Shown: positions 13,589 through 26,840, numbered from the stretch's first letter. The stretch is 64,000 bases of DNA from Gibbula magus (GCA_936450465.1 OW388304.1:38221593-38285592), one strand, 5' to 3'. Numbers and translations: made by a program. Notes: generated by a model not told the origin, from the letters alone.

Positions 13589-15989
13589 GCTGAGATGTTC
13601 ATTAACTTGTGTTCTATCGAATGGTTATTTCGGATTTCCTCTATCTGTCTTACTTTTTAATCTATATTCACTCTTACAGAGAGTCGCATAGCCAATTTGG
13701 CCAAAAATCACAGAAATTATTCTAAGTCAAATAAGGGCACAAACTATATTTCTTGACAGCGAGGCTAATAACTTTCTTCAAACTGCATATTTCAGGACGA
13801 AACATAGCTGAGATGTTCATTAACTTGTGTTCTATCGAATGGTTATTTCGGATTTCATCTATCTGTCGTTCTTTTAAATCTATATTCACTCTTACAGAGT
13901 GTCGCATAGCCAATTTGGCCAAAAATCACAGAAATTATTCTAAGTCAAATAATGGCACAAACTATATTTCTTGACAGCGAGGCTAATAACTTTCTTCAAA
14001 CTGCATATTTCAGGACGAAACATAGCTGAGATGTTCATTAACTTGTGTTCTATCGAATGGTTATTTCGGATTTCATCTATCTGTCGTTCTTTTAAATCTA
14101 TATTCACTCTTACAGAGAATCGCATAGCCAATTTGGCCAAAAATCACAGAAATTATTCTAAGTCAAAGAAGAGCACAAACTATATTTCTTGACAGCGAGG
14201 TTATTAACTTTCTTCAAACTTCCTATTTCAGGACCAAATTTCGCTGAGATGTTCATTAACTTGTGTTCTATCGAATGGTTATTTCGGATTTCCTCTATCT
14301 GTCTTACTTTTTAATCTATATTCACTCTTACAGAGTGTCGCATAGCCAATTTGGCCAAAAATCACAGAAATTATTCTAAGTCAAAGAAGAGCACAAACTA
14401 TATTTCTTGACAGCGAGGCTAATAACTTTCTTCAAACTGCATATTTCAGGACGAAACATAGCTGAGATGTTCATTAACTTGTGTTCTATCGAATGGTTAT
14501 TTCGGATTTCATCTATCTGTCGTTCTTTTAAATCTATATTCACTCTTACAGAGTGTCGCATAGCCAATTTGGCCAAAAATCACAGAAATTATTCTAAGTC
14601 AAAGAAGAGCACAAACTATATTTCTTGACAGCGAGGCTAATAACTTTCTTCAAACTGCATATTTCAGGACGAAACATAGCTGAGATGTTCATTAACTTGT
14701 GTTCTATCGAATGGTTATTTCGGATTTCATCTATCTGTCGTTCTTTTAAATCTATATTCACTCTTACAGAGAATCGCATAGCCAATTTGGCCAAAAATCA
14801 CAGAAATTATTCTAAGTCAAAGAAGAGCACAAACTATATTTCTTGACAGCGAGGTTATTAACTTTCTTCAAACTTCCTATTTCAGGACCAAATTTCGCTG
14901 AGATGTTCATTAACTTGTGTTCTATCGAATGGTTATTTCGGATTTCCTCTATCTGTCTTACTTTTTAATCTATATTCACTCTTACAGAGTGTCGCATAGC
15001 CAATTTGGCCAAAAATCACAGAAATTATTCTAAGTCAAAGAAGAGCACAAACTATATTTCTTGACAGCGAGGCTAATAACTTTCTTCAAACTGCATATTT
15101 CAGGACGAAACATGGCTGAGATGTTCATTAACTTGTGTTCTATCGAATGGTTATTTCGGATTTCATCTATCTGTCTTACTTTTTAATCTATATTCACTCT
15201 TACAGAGTGTCGCATAGCCAATTTGGCCAAAAATCACAGAAATTATTCTGAGTCAAATAAGAGCACAAACTATATTTCTTGACAGCGAGGCTAATAACTT
15301 TCTTCAAACTGCATATTTCAGGACGAAACATAGCTGAGATGTTCATTAACTTCTGTTCTATCGAAAGGTTATTTCGGATTTCCTCTATCTGTCTTACTTT
15401 TTAATCTATATTCACTCTTACAGAGTGTCGCATAGCCAATTTGGCCAAAAATCACAGAAATTATTCTAAGTCAAAGAAGAGCACAAACTATATTTCTTGA
15501 CAGCGAGGCTAATAACTTTTTTCAAACTTCATATTTCAGGACCAAACTTGGCTGAGATGTTCATTAATTTGTATTTTATCGAAAGGTTATTTCGGATTTC
15601 CTCTATCTGTCTTACTTTTTAATCTATATTCACTCTTACAGAGTGTCGCATAGCCAATTTGGCCAAAAATCACAGAAATTATTCTAAGTCAAATAAGAGC
15701 ACAAACTATATTTCTTGACAGCGAGGCTAATAACTTTCTTCAATCTGCATATTTCAGGACGAAACATAGCTGAGATGTTCATTAACTTGTGTTCTATCGA
15801 ATGGTTATTTCGGATTTCATCTATCTGTCGTTCTTTTAAATCTATATTCACTCTTACAGAGAGTCGCATAGCCAATTCGGCCAAAAATCACAGAAATTAT
15901 TAGAAGTCAAAGAAGAGCACAAACTATATTTCTTGACAGCGAGGCTAATAACTTTCTTAAAACTTCATATTTCAGGACCAAATTTAGCT

Positions 15990-18648
15990 GAGATGTTCAT
16001 TAACTTGTGTTCTATCGAATGGTTATTTCGGATTTCCTCTATCTGTCTTACTTTTTAATCTATATTCACTCTTACAGAGAGTCGCATAGCCAATTTGGCC
16101 AAAAATCACAGAAATTATTCTAAGTCAAAGAAGAGCACAAACTATATTTCTTGACAGCGAGGCTAATAACTATCTTCAAACTGCATATTTCAGGACCAAA
16201 TTAAGCTGAGTTGTTCATTAACTTGTGTTCTATCGAATGGTTATTTCGGATTTCCTCTATCTGTCTTACTTTTTAATCTATATTCACTCTTACAGAGAGT
16301 CGCATAGCCAATTTGGCCAAAAATCACAGAAATTATTATAAGTCAAAGAAGAGCACAAACTATATTTCTTGACAGCGAGGCTAATAACTTTCTTCAAACT
16401 TCATATTTCAGGACCAAATTTAGCTGAGATGTTCATTAACTTGTGTTCTATCGAATGGTTATTTCGGATTTCCTCTATCTGTCTTACTTTTTAATCTATA
16501 TTCACTCTTACAGAGAGTCGCATAGCCAATTTGGTCAAAAATCATGGAAATTATTCTTAGTCAAAGAAGAGCACAAACTATATTTCTTGACAGCGAGGCT
16601 AATAACTTTCTTCAAACTTCATATTTCAGGACCAAATTTAGCTGAGATGTTCATTAACTTGTGTTCTATCGAATGGTTATTTCGGATTTCCTCTATCTGT
16701 CTTACTTTTTAATCTATATTCACTCTTACAGAGAGTCGCATAGCCAATTTGGTCAAAAATCATGGAAATTATTCTTAGTCAAAGAAGAGCACAAACTATA
16801 TTTCTTGACAGCGAGGCTAATAACTTTCTTCAAACTTCATATTTCAGGACCAAATTTAGCTGAGATGTTCATTAACTTGTGTTCTATCGAATGGTTATTT
16901 CGGATTTCATCTATCTGTCGTTCTTTTAAATCTATATTCACTCTTACAGAGTGTCGCAAAGCCAATTTGGCCAAAAATCACATAAATTATTCTAAGTCAA
17001 AGAAGAGCACAAACTATATTTCTTGACAGCGAGGCTAATAACTTTCTTCAAACTGCATATTTCAGGACCAATCTTGGCTGAGATGTTCATTAACTTGTGT
17101 TCTATCGAATGGTTATTTCGGATTTCATCTATCTGTCTTACTTTTTAATCTATATTCACTCTTACAGAGAGTCGCATAGCCAATTTGGTCAAAAATCATT
17201 GAAATTATTCTTAGTCAAAGAAGAGCACAAACTATATTTCTTGACAGCGAGGTTATTAACTTTCTTCAAACTTCATATTTCAGGACCAAATTTGGCTGAG
17301 ATGTTCATTAACTTGTGTTCTATCGAATGGTTATTTCGGATTTCCTCTATCTGTCTTACTTTTTAATCTATATTCACTCTTACAGAGAGTCGCATAGCCA
17401 ATTTGGCCAAAAATCACAGAAATTATTCTAAGTCAAAGAAGAGCACAAACTATATTTCTTGACAGCGAGGCTAATAACTATCTTCAAACTGCATATTTCA
17501 GGACCAAATTAAGCTGAGTTGTTCATTAACTTGTGTTCTATCGAATGGTTATTTCGGATTTCCTCTATCTGTCTTACTTTTTAATCTATATTCACTCTTA
17601 CAGAGAGTCGCATAGCCAATTTGGCCAAAAATCACAGAAATTATTATAAGTCAAAGAAGAGCACAAACTATATTTCTTGACAGCGAGGCTAATAACTTTC
17701 TTCAAACTTCATATTTCAGGACCAAATTTAGCTGAGATGTTCATTAACTTGTGTTCTATCGAATGGTTATTTCGGATTTCCTCTATCTGTCTTACTTTTT
17801 AATCTATATTCACTCTTACAGAGAGTCGCATAGCCAATTTGGTCAAAAATCATGGAAATTATTCTTAGTCAAAGAAGAGCACAAACTATATTTCTTGACA
17901 GCGAGGCTAATAACTTTCTTCAAACTTCATATTTCAGGACCAAATTTAGCTGAGATGTTCATTAACTTGTGTTCTATCGAATGGTTATTTCGGATTTCCT
18001 CTATCTGTCTTACTTTTTAATCTATATTCACTCTTACAGAGAGTCGCATAGCCAATTTGGTCAAAAATCATGGAAATTATTCTTAGTCAAAGAAGAGCAC
18101 AAACTATATTTCTTGACAGCGAGGCTAATAACTTTCTTCAAACTTCATATTTCAGGACCAAATTTAGCTGAGATGTTCATTAACTTGTGTTCTATCGAAT
18201 GGTTATTTCGGATTTCATCTATCTGTCGTTCTTTTAAATCTATATTCACTCTTACAGAGTGTCGCAAAGCCAATTTGGCCAAAAATCACATAAATTATTC
18301 TAAGTCAAAGAAGAGCACAAACTATATTTCTTGACAGCGAGGCTAATAACTTTCTTCAAACTGCATATTTCAGGACCAATCTTGGCTGAGATGTTCATTA
18401 ACTTGTGTTCTATCGAATGGTTATTTCGGATTTCATCTATCTGTCTTACTTTTTAATCTATATTCACTCTTACAGAGAGTCGCATAGCCAATTTGGTCAA
18501 AAATCATGGAAATTATTCTTAGTCAAAGAAGAGCACAAACTATATTTCTTGACAGCGAGGTTATTAACTTTCTTCAAACTTCATATTTCAGGACCAAATT
18601 TGGCTGAGATGTTCATTAACTTGTGTTCTATCGAATGGTTATTTCGGA
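15990..18648 (+). repeat. 1308-bp hexamer higher-order repeat, about two copies
   Basis: The variants gctgagttg (about 16205 and 17513) and the altered cacataaatt (about 16979 and 18287), and the run of monomers with ggtcaaaaatcatgg, all recur at 1308 bp. The copies differ at about 17199 (catt in place of catg) and part near 17340 versus 18648 (cctctatctg versus catatatctg). Long apparent ORFs here (up to 121 codons) arise because frame-closing stops are lost in particular neighbouring monomers. They are repeat artefacts. Confidence 0.82.
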
Positions 18649-20551
18649 TTTCATATATCTGTCTTACTTTTTAATCTATATTCACTCTTACAGAGAGTCG
18701 CATAGCCAATTTGGCCAAAAATCATGGAAATTATTCTTAGTCAAAGAAGAGCACAAACTATATTTCTTGACAGCGAGGCTAATAAGTTTCTTCAAACTGC
18801 ATATTTCAGGACGAAACATAGCTGAGATGTTCATTAACTTGTGTTCTATCGAATGGTTATTTCGGATTTCCTCTATCTGTCTTACTTTTTAATCTATATT
18901 CACTCTTACAGAGAGTCGCATAGCCAATTTGGCCAAAAATCATGGAAATTATTCTTAGTCAAAGAAGAGCACAAACTATATTTCTTGACAGCGAGGCTAA
19001 TAAGTTTCTTCAAACTGCATATTTCAGGACGAAACATAGCTGATATGTTCATTAACTTGTGTTCTATCGAATGGTTATTTCGGATTTCATCTATCTGTCG
19101 TTCTTTTAAATCTATATTCACTCTTACAGAGTGTCGCATAGCCAATTTGGCCAAAAATCACAGAAATTATTCTAAGTCAAATAATGGCACAAACTATATT
19201 TCTTGACAGCGAGGCTAATAACTTTCTTCAAACTGCATATTTCAGGACGAAACATAGCTGAGATGTTCATTAACTTGTGTTCTATCGAATGGTTATTTCG
19301 GATTTCATCTATCTGTCGTTCTTTTAAATCTATATTCACTCTTACAGAGAATCGCATAGCCAATTTGGCCAAAAATCACAGAAATTATTCTAAGTCAAAG
19401 AAGAGCACAAACTATATTTCTTGACAGCGAGGTTATTAACTTTCTTCAAACTTCCTATTTCAGGACCAAATTTCGCTGAGATGTTCATTAACTTGTGTTC
19501 TATCGAATGGTTATTTCGGATTTCCTCTATCTGTCTTACTTTTTAATCTATATTCACTCTTACAGAGAGTCGCATAGCCAATTTGGCCAAAAATCACAGA
19601 AATTATTCTAAGTCAAAGAAGAGCACAAACTATATTTCTTGACAGCGAGGCTAATAACTTTCTTCAAACTGCATATTTCAGGACGAAACATAGCTGAGAT
19701 GTTCATTAACTTGTGTTCTATCGAATGGTTATTTCGGATTTCATCTATCTGTCGTTCTTTTAAATCTATATTCACTCTTACAGAGAATCGCATAGCCAAT
19801 TTGGCCAAAAATCACAGAAATTATTCTAAGTCAAAGAAGAGCACAAACTATATTTCTTGACAGCGAGGCTAATAACTTTCTTCAAACTGCATATTTCAGG
19901 ACGAAACATGGCTGAGATGTTCATTAACTTGTGTTCTATCGAATGGTTATTTCGGATTTCATCTATCTGTCTTACTTTTTAATCTATATTCACTCTTACA
20001 GAGTGTCGCATAGCCAATTTGGCCAAAAATCACAGAAATTATTCTAAGTCAAATAAGAGCACAAACTATATTTCTTGACAGCGAGGCTAATAACTTTCTT
20101 CAAACTGCATATTTCAGGACGAAACATAGCTGAGATGTTCATTAACTTGTGTTCTATCGAATGGTTATTTCGGATTTCCTCTATCTGTCTTACTTTTTAA
20201 TCTATATTCACTCTTACAGAGAGTCGCATAGCCAATTTGGCCAAAAATCACAGAAATTATTCTAAGTCAAAGAAGAGCACAAACTATATTTCTTGACAGC
20301 GAGGCTAATAACTTTTTTCAAACTTCATATTTCAGGACCAAACTTGGCTGAGATGTTCATTAACTTGTGTTCTATCGAATGGTTATTTCGGATTTCATCT
20401 ATCTGTCGTTCTTTTAAATCTATATTCACTCTTACAGAGAGTCGCATAGCCAATTTGGCCAAAAATCACAGAAATTATTCTAAGTAAAAGAAGACCACAA
20501 ACTATATTTCTTGACAGCGAGGCTAATAACTTTCTTCAAACTGCATATTTC

Positions 20552-22526
20552 AGGACCAAACTTGGCTGAGATGTTCATTAATTTGTGTTTTATCGAAAGG
20601 TTATTTCGGATTTCCTCTATCTGTCTTACTTTTTAATCTATATTCACTCTTACAGAGTGTCGCATAGCCAATTTGGCCAAAAATCACAGAAATTATTCTA
20701 AGTCAAATAAGAGCACAAACTATATTTCTTGACAGCGAGGCTAATAACTTTCTTCAATCTGCATATTTCAGGACGAAACATAGCTGAGATGTTCATTAAC
20801 TTGTGTTCTATCGAATGGTTATTTCGGATTTCATCTATCTGTCGTTCTTTTAAATCTATATTCACTCTTACAGAGAGTCGCATAGCCAATTTGGCCAAAA
20901 ATCACAGAAATTATTAGAAGTCAAAGAAGAGCACAAACTATATTTCTTGACAGCGAGGCTAATAACTTTCTTAAAACTTCATATTTCAGGACCAAATTTA
21001 GCTGAGATGTTCATTAACTTGTGTTCTATCGAATGGTTATTTCGGATTTCCTCTATCTGTCTTACTTTTTAATCTATATTCACTCTTACAGAGAGTCGCA
21101 TAGCCAATTTGGCCAAAAATCACAGAAATTATTCTAAGTCAAAGAAGAGCACAAACTATATTTCTTGACAGCGAGGCTAATAACTATCTTCAAACTGCAT
21201 ATTTCAGGACCAAATTAAGCTGAGATGTTCATTAACTTGTGTTCTATCGAATGGTTATTTCGGATTTCCTCTATCTGTCTTACTTTTTAATCTATATTCA
21301 CTCTTACAGAGAGTCGCATAGCCAATTTGGCCAAAAATCACAGAAATTATTATAAGTCAAAGAAGAGCACAAACTATATTTCTTGACAGCGAGGCTAATA
21401 ACTTTCTTCAAACTTCATATTTCAGGACCAAATTTAGCTGAGATGTTCATTAACTTGTGTTCTATCGAATGGTTATTTCGGATTTCCTCTATCTGTCTTA
21501 CTTTTTAATCTATATTCACTCTTACAGAGAGTCGCATAGCCAATTTGGTCAAAAATCATGGAAATTATTCTTAGTCAAAGAAGAGCACAAACTATATTTC
21601 TTGACAGCGAGGCTAATAACTTTCTTCAAACTTCATATTTCAGGACCAAATTTAGCTGAGATGTTCATTAACTTGTGTTCTATCGAATGGTTATTTCGGA
21701 TTTCCTCTATCTGTCTTACTTTTTAATCTATATTCACTCTTACAGAGAGTCGCATAGCCAATTTGGTCAAAAATCATGGAAATTATTCTTAGTCAAATAA
21801 GAGCACAAACTATATTTCTTGACAGCGAGGCTAATAACTTTCTTCAAACTTCATATTTCAGGACCAAATTTAGCTGAGATGTTCATTAACTTGTGTTCTA
21901 TCGAATGGTTATTTCGGATTTCATCTATCTGTCGTTCTTTTAAATCTATATTCACTCTTACAGAGTGTCGCAAAGCCAATTTGGCCAAAAATCACAGAAA
22001 TTATTCTAAGTCAAAGAAGAGCACAAACTATATTTCTTGACAGCGAGGCTAATAACTTTCTTCAAACTGCATATTTCAGGACCAATCTTGGCTGAGATGT
22101 TCATTAACTTGTGTTCTATCGAATGGTTATTTCGGATTTCATCTATCTGTCTTACTTTTTAATCTATATTCACTCTTACAGAGAGTCGCATAGCCAATTT
22201 GGTCAAAAATCATGGAAATTATTCTTAGTCAAAGAAGAGCACAAACTATATTTCTTGACAGCGAGGTTATTAACTTTCTTCAAACTTCATATTTCAGGAC
22301 CAAATTTGGCTGAGATGTTCATTAACTTGTGTTCTATCGAATGGTTATTTCGGATTTCATATATCTGTCTTACTTTTTAATCTATATTCACTCTTACAGA
22401 GAGTCGCATAGCCAATTTGGCCAAAAATCATGGAAATTATTCTTAGTCAAAGAAGAGCACAAACTATATTTCTTGACAGCGAGGCTAATAAGTTTCTTCA
22501 AACTGCATATTTCAGGACCAAATTAA
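20552..22526 (+). repeat. Dispersed copy of the 15.5-18.8 kb block
   Basis: The rare variants attaattt (about 15563 and 20577), attagaagtc (about 15899 and 20913) and cttaaaacttc (about 15957 and 20971) all lie 5014 bp (23 x 218) apart. Downstream, from the catatatctg monomer onward, the offset drops to 3706 bp (5014 - 1308). This second copy therefore lacks one of the two 1308-bp units present in the first. Boundaries are approximate. Confidence 0.78.
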
Positions 22527-24650
22527 GCTGAGATGTTCATTAACTTGTGTTCTATCGAATGGTTATTTCGGATTTCCTCTATCTGTCTTACTTTTTAATC
22601 TATATTCACTCTTACAGAGAGTCGCATAGCCAATTTGGCCAAAAATCACAGAAATTATTATAAGTCAAAGAAGAGCACAAACTATATTTCTTGACAGCGA
22701 GGCTAATAACTATCTTCAAACTGCATATTTCAGGACCAATCTTGGCTGAGATGTTCATTAACTTGTGTTCTATCGAATGGTTATTTCGGATTTCATCTAT
22801 CTGTCTTACTTTTTAATCTATATTCACTCTTACAGAGAGTCGCATAGCCAATTTGGCCAAAAATCACAGAAATTATTCTAAGTCAAAGAAGAGCACAAAC
22901 TATATTTCTTGACAGCGAGGTTATTAACTTTCTTCAAACTTCATATTTCAGGACCAAATTTGGCTGAGATGTTCATTAACTTGTGTTCTATCGAATGGTT
23001 ATTTCGGATTTCCTCTATCTGTCTTACTTTTTAATCTATATTCACTCTTACAGAGAGTCGCATAGCCAATTTGGCCAAAAATCACAGAAATTATTCTAAG
23101 TCAAATAAGAGCACAAACTATATTTCTTGACAGCGAGGCTAATAACTTTCTTCAAACTGCATATTTCAGGACCAATCTTGGCTGAGATGTTCATTAACTT
23201 GTGTTCTATCGAATGGTTATTTCGGATTTCCTCTATCTGTCTTACTTTTTAATCTATATTCACTCTTACAGAGAGTCGCATAGCCAATTTGGCCAAAAAT
23301 CACAGAAATTATTCTAAGTCAAATAAGAGCACAAACTATATTTCTTGACAGCGAGGCTAATAACTTTCTTCAAACTGCATATTTCAGGACCAATCTTGGC
23401 TGAGATGTTCATTAACTTGTGTTCTATCGAATGGTTATTTCGGATTTCCTCTATCTGTCTTACTTTTTAATCTATATTCACTCTTACAGAGAGTCGCATA
23501 GCCAATTTGGCCAAAAATCACAGAAATTATTATAAGTCAAATAAGAGCACAAACTATATTTCTTGACAGCGAGGCTAATAACTTTCTTCAAACTGCATAT
23601 TTCAGGACGAAACATAGCTGAGATGTTCATTAACTTGTGTTCTATCGAATGGTTATTTCGGATTTCATCTATCTGTCGTTCTTTTAAATCTATATTCACT
23701 CTTACAGAGAGTCGCATAGCCAATTTGGCCAAAAATCACAGAAATTATTCTAAGTCAAAGAAGAGCACAAACTATATTTCTTGACAGCGAGGTTATTAAC
23801 TTTCTTCAAACTGCATATTTCAGGACGAAACATAGCTGAGATGTTCATTAACTTGTGTTCTATCGAATGGTTATTTCGGATTTCATCTATCTGTCGTTCT
23901 TTTAAATCTATATTCACTCTTACAGAGAGTCGCATAGCCAATTTGGCCAAAAATCACAGAAATTATTCTAAGTCAAAGAAGAGCACAAACTATATTTCTT
24001 GACAGCGAGGTTATTAACTTTCTTCAAACTTCATATTTCAGGACCAAATTTGGCTGAGATGTTCATTAACTTGTGTTCTATCGAATGGTTATTTCGGATT
24101 TCCTCTATCTGTCTTACTTTTTAACCTATATTCACTCTTACAGAGAGTCGCATAGCCAATTTGGCCAAAAATCACAGAAATTATTCTAAGTCAAAAAAGA
24201 GCACAAACTATATTTCTTGACAGCGAGGCTAATAACTTTCTTCAAACTGCATATTTCAGGACCAATCTTGGCTGAGATGTTCATTAACTTGTGTTCTATC
24301 GAATGGTTATTTCGGATTTCCTCTATCTGTCTTACTTTTTAATCTATATTCACTCTTACAGAGAGTCGCATAGCCAATTTGGCCAAAAATCACAGAAATT
24401 ATTCTAAGTCAAAGAAGAGCACAAACTATATTTCTTGACAGCGAGGCTAATAACTTTCTTCAAACTGCATATTTCAGGACCAAACTTGGCTGAGATGTTC
24501 ATTAACTTGTGTTTTATCGAATGGTTATTGCGGATTTCATCTATCTGTCTTACTTTTTAATCTATATTCACTCTTACAGAGAGTCGCAAAGCCAATTTGG
24601 CCAAAAATCACAGAAATTATTCTAAGTCAAAGAAGAGCACAAACTATATT

Positions 24651-24660
24651 TCTTGACATG
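24651..24660 (+). other. Deletion junction of truncated satellite monomer, copy 3
   Basis: The same 46-bp deletion as at 11881 (ttgaca joined to tggctgag). It lies 11072 bp (50 x 218 + 172) from copy 2, so it stays on the monomer lattice. Confidence 0.88.
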
Positions 24661-26130
24661 GCTGAGATGTTCATTAACTTGTGTTCTATCGAATTGTTAT
24701 TTCGGATTTCCTCTATCTGTCTTACTTTTTAATCTATATTCACTCTTACAGAGAGTCGCATAGCCAATTTGGCCCAAAATCACAGAAATTATTCTAAGTC
24801 AAAGAAGAGCACAAACTATATTTCTTGACAGCGAGGTTATTAACTTTCTTCAAACTTCATATTTCAGGACCAAATTTGGCTGAGATGTTCATTAACTTGT
24901 GTTCTATCGAATGGTTATTTCGGATTTCCTCTATCTGTCTTACTTTTTAATCTATATTCACTCTTACAGAGTGTCGCATAGCCAATTTGGCCAAAAATCA
25001 CAGAAATTATTCTAAGTAAAAGAAGACCACAAACTATATTTCTTGACAGCGAGGCTAATAACTTTCTTCAAACTGCATATTTCAGGACCAATCTTGGCTG
25101 AGATGTTCATTAACTTGTGTTCTATCGAATGGTTATTTCGGATTTCATCTATCTGTCTTACTTTTTAATCTATATTCACTCTTACAGAGTGTCGCATAGC
25201 CAATTTGGCCAAAAATCACAGAAATTATTCTAAGTCAAATAAGAGCACAAACTATATTTCTTGACAGCGAGGCTAATAACTTTCTTCAATCTGCATATTT
25301 CAGGACGAAACATAGCTGAGATGTTCATTAACTTGTGTTCTATCGAATGGTTATTTCGGATTTCATCTATCTGTCGTTCTTTTAAATCTATATTCACTCT
25401 TACAGAGAATCGCATAGCCAATTTGGCCAAAAATCACAGAAATTATTCTAAGTCAAAGAAGAGCACAAACTATATTTCTTGACAGCGAGGTTATTAACTT
25501 TCTTCAAACTTCATATTTCAGGACCAAATTTGGCTGAGATGTTCATTAACTTGTGTTCTATCGAATGGTTATTTCGGATTTCCTCTATCTGTCTTACTTT
25601 TTAATCTATATTCACTCTTACAGAGTGTCGCATAGCCAATTTGGCCAAAAATCACAGAAATTATTCTAAGTCAAAGAAGAGCACAAACTATATTTCTTGA
25701 CAGCGAGGCTAATAACTTTTTTCAAACTTCATATTTCAGGACCAAACTTGGCTGAGATGTTCATTAACTTGTGTTCTATCGAATGGTTATTTCGGATTTC
25801 ATCTATCTGACGTTCTTTTAAATCTATATTCACTCTTACAGAGAGTCGCATAGCCAATTTGGCCAAAAATCACAGAAATTATTCTAAGTCAAAGAAGAGC
25901 ACAAACTATATTTCTTGACAGCGAGGCTAATAACTTTCTTCAAACTTCATATTTCAGGACCAAATTTAGCTGAGATGTTCATTAACTTGTGTTCTATCGA
26001 ATGGTTATTGCGGATTTCATCTATCTGTCTTACTTTTTAATCTATATTCACTCTTACAGAGAGTCGCAAAGCCAATTTGGCCAAAAATCACAGAAATTAT
26101 TCTAAGTCAAAGAAGAGCACAAACTATATT

Positions 26131-26140
26131 TCTTGACATG
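26131..26140 (+). other. Deletion junction of truncated satellite monomer, copy 4
   Basis: The same 46-bp deletion as the other three copies, 1480 bp after copy 3 and about 640 bp left of the LINE insertion. Confidence 0.88.
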
Positions 26141-26765
26141 GCTGAGATGTTCATTAACTTGTGTTCTATCGAATGGTTATTTCGGATTTCCTCTATCTGT
26201 CTTACTATTTAATCTATATTCACTCTTACAGAGAGTCGCATAGCCAATTTGGCCAAAAATCACAGAAATTATTCTAAGTCAAAGAAGAGCACAAACTATA
26301 TTTCTTGACAGCGAGGTTATTAACTTTCTTCAAACTTCATATTTCAGGACCAAATTTGGCTGAGATGTTCATTAACTTGTGTTCTATCGAATGGTTATTT
26401 CGGATTTCCTCTATCTGTCTTACTTTTTAATCTATATTCACTCTTACAGAGTGTCGCATAGCCAATTTGGCCAAAAATCACAGAAATTATTCTAAGTAAA
26501 AGAAGACCACAAACTATATTTCTTGACAGCGAGGCTAATAACTTTCTTCAAACTGCATATTTCAGGACCAATCTTGGCTGAGATGTTCATTAACTTGTGT
26601 TCTATCGAATGGTTATTTCGGATTTCATCTATCTGTCTTACTTTTTAATCTATATTCACTCTTACAGAGAGTCGCATAGCCAATTTGGCCAAAAATCACA
26701 GAAATTATTCTAAGTCAAAGAAGAGCACAAACTATATTTCTTGACAGCGAGGCTAATAACTTTCT

Positions 26766-26777
26766 TCAAACTGCATA
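26766..26777 (+). repeat. Target site duplication, left copy
   Basis: The satellite sequence tcaaactgcata directly precedes the LINE 5' end and is found again directly after the LINE tail at 32646-32657. The last 9 bases (aactgcata) are unambiguous. The first three (tca) could equally belong to the element's actcactca tail. The satellite resumes in phase after the right copy with tttcagg. Confidence 0.93.
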
Positions 26778-26789
26778 ACCCCGTGGGGT
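26778..26789 (+). other. 5'-terminal hairpin of the LINE
   Basis: accccgtggggt is a self-complementary stem (accc/gggt plus a possible closing C-G pair) at the very first base after the target duplication. Its position at the exact terminus supports this being the true 5' end of the element. Confidence 0.6.
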
Positions 26790-26825
26790 GCCCGGGTTAG
26801 AATAGGCCCTCAGTTCCTCCTGCTT

Positions 26826-26840
26826 GTCGTAAGAGGCGAC
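26826..26840 (+). other. Small conserved-looking hairpin in the LINE 5' UTR
   Basis: gtcgtaagaggcgac pairs gtcg with cgac around a 7-nt loop. I recall very similar cttgtcgtaagaggcgacta blocks in repeats of molluscs and arthropods. That recollection is not verified here. Confidence 0.5.

Larger units (their letters stand above)
10940..14415 (+). repeat. 1698-bp higher-order repeat with a truncated monomer, two tandem copies
   Basis: A unit of seven full 218-bp monomers plus one 172-bp monomer (7 x 218 + 172 = 1698) occurs twice. Rare variants recur exactly 1698 bp apart: ttaacctata near 11352 and 13050, aggaacaatc near 11488 and 13186, the deletion junction ttgacatggc near 11883 and 13581, aataatggcac near 12250 and 13948, and cttcctatttc near 12521 and 14219. 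Within the overlap I noticed essentially one difference, cgcaaagcc near 11987 versus cgcatagcc near 13685. Such high identity implies a recent duplication. A 654-bp trimer repeat continues from here to about 15050. Confidence 0.88.
24520..26670 (+). repeat. 1480-bp higher-order spacing with truncated monomer
   Basis: The variant ttattgcgg (about 24526 and 26006) and the truncated-monomer junction (24651 and 26131) recur 1480 bp apart, which equals 6 x 218 + 172. The variant aagaccacaaac also recurs at this spacing (about 25024 and 26504). The two matching segments are about 24520-25190 and 26000-26670; the second ends shortly before the LINE. Confidence 0.75.
1..26777 (+). repeat. 218-bp satellite array, left arm
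   Basis: A continuous head-to-tail array of a monomer of about 218 bp, AT-rich, with all copies in the same orientation. Recurrent landmarks in each monomer are cttacagagagtcgcatagc, the palindrome tttggccaaa, gcacaaactatatttcttga, tttcaggac and tatcgaatggttatttcgga. Identical landmarks recur at 218, 436, 654 or 1308 bp. Monomers differ from each other at only a few positions. Named variants include gtcgttcttttaaat in place of gtcttactttttaat, gaggttattaac in place of gaggctaataac, and gacgaaacatagc in place of gaccaaatttggc. The array runs off the left edge of the window. It holds no plausible gene: 218 is not a multiple of 3, so no reading frame survives from monomer to monomer. Stretches without a separate entry (about 1-3880, 8330-10940, 18650-20550 and 22530-24520) are the same monomers in less regular order. 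Confidence 0.98.

Noticed and set aside
1..26777. CRISPR-like array
   Set aside because: Repeats are 218 bp and directly abutting with no unique spacers, and there are no cas genes. The LINE places the sequence in an animal genome.
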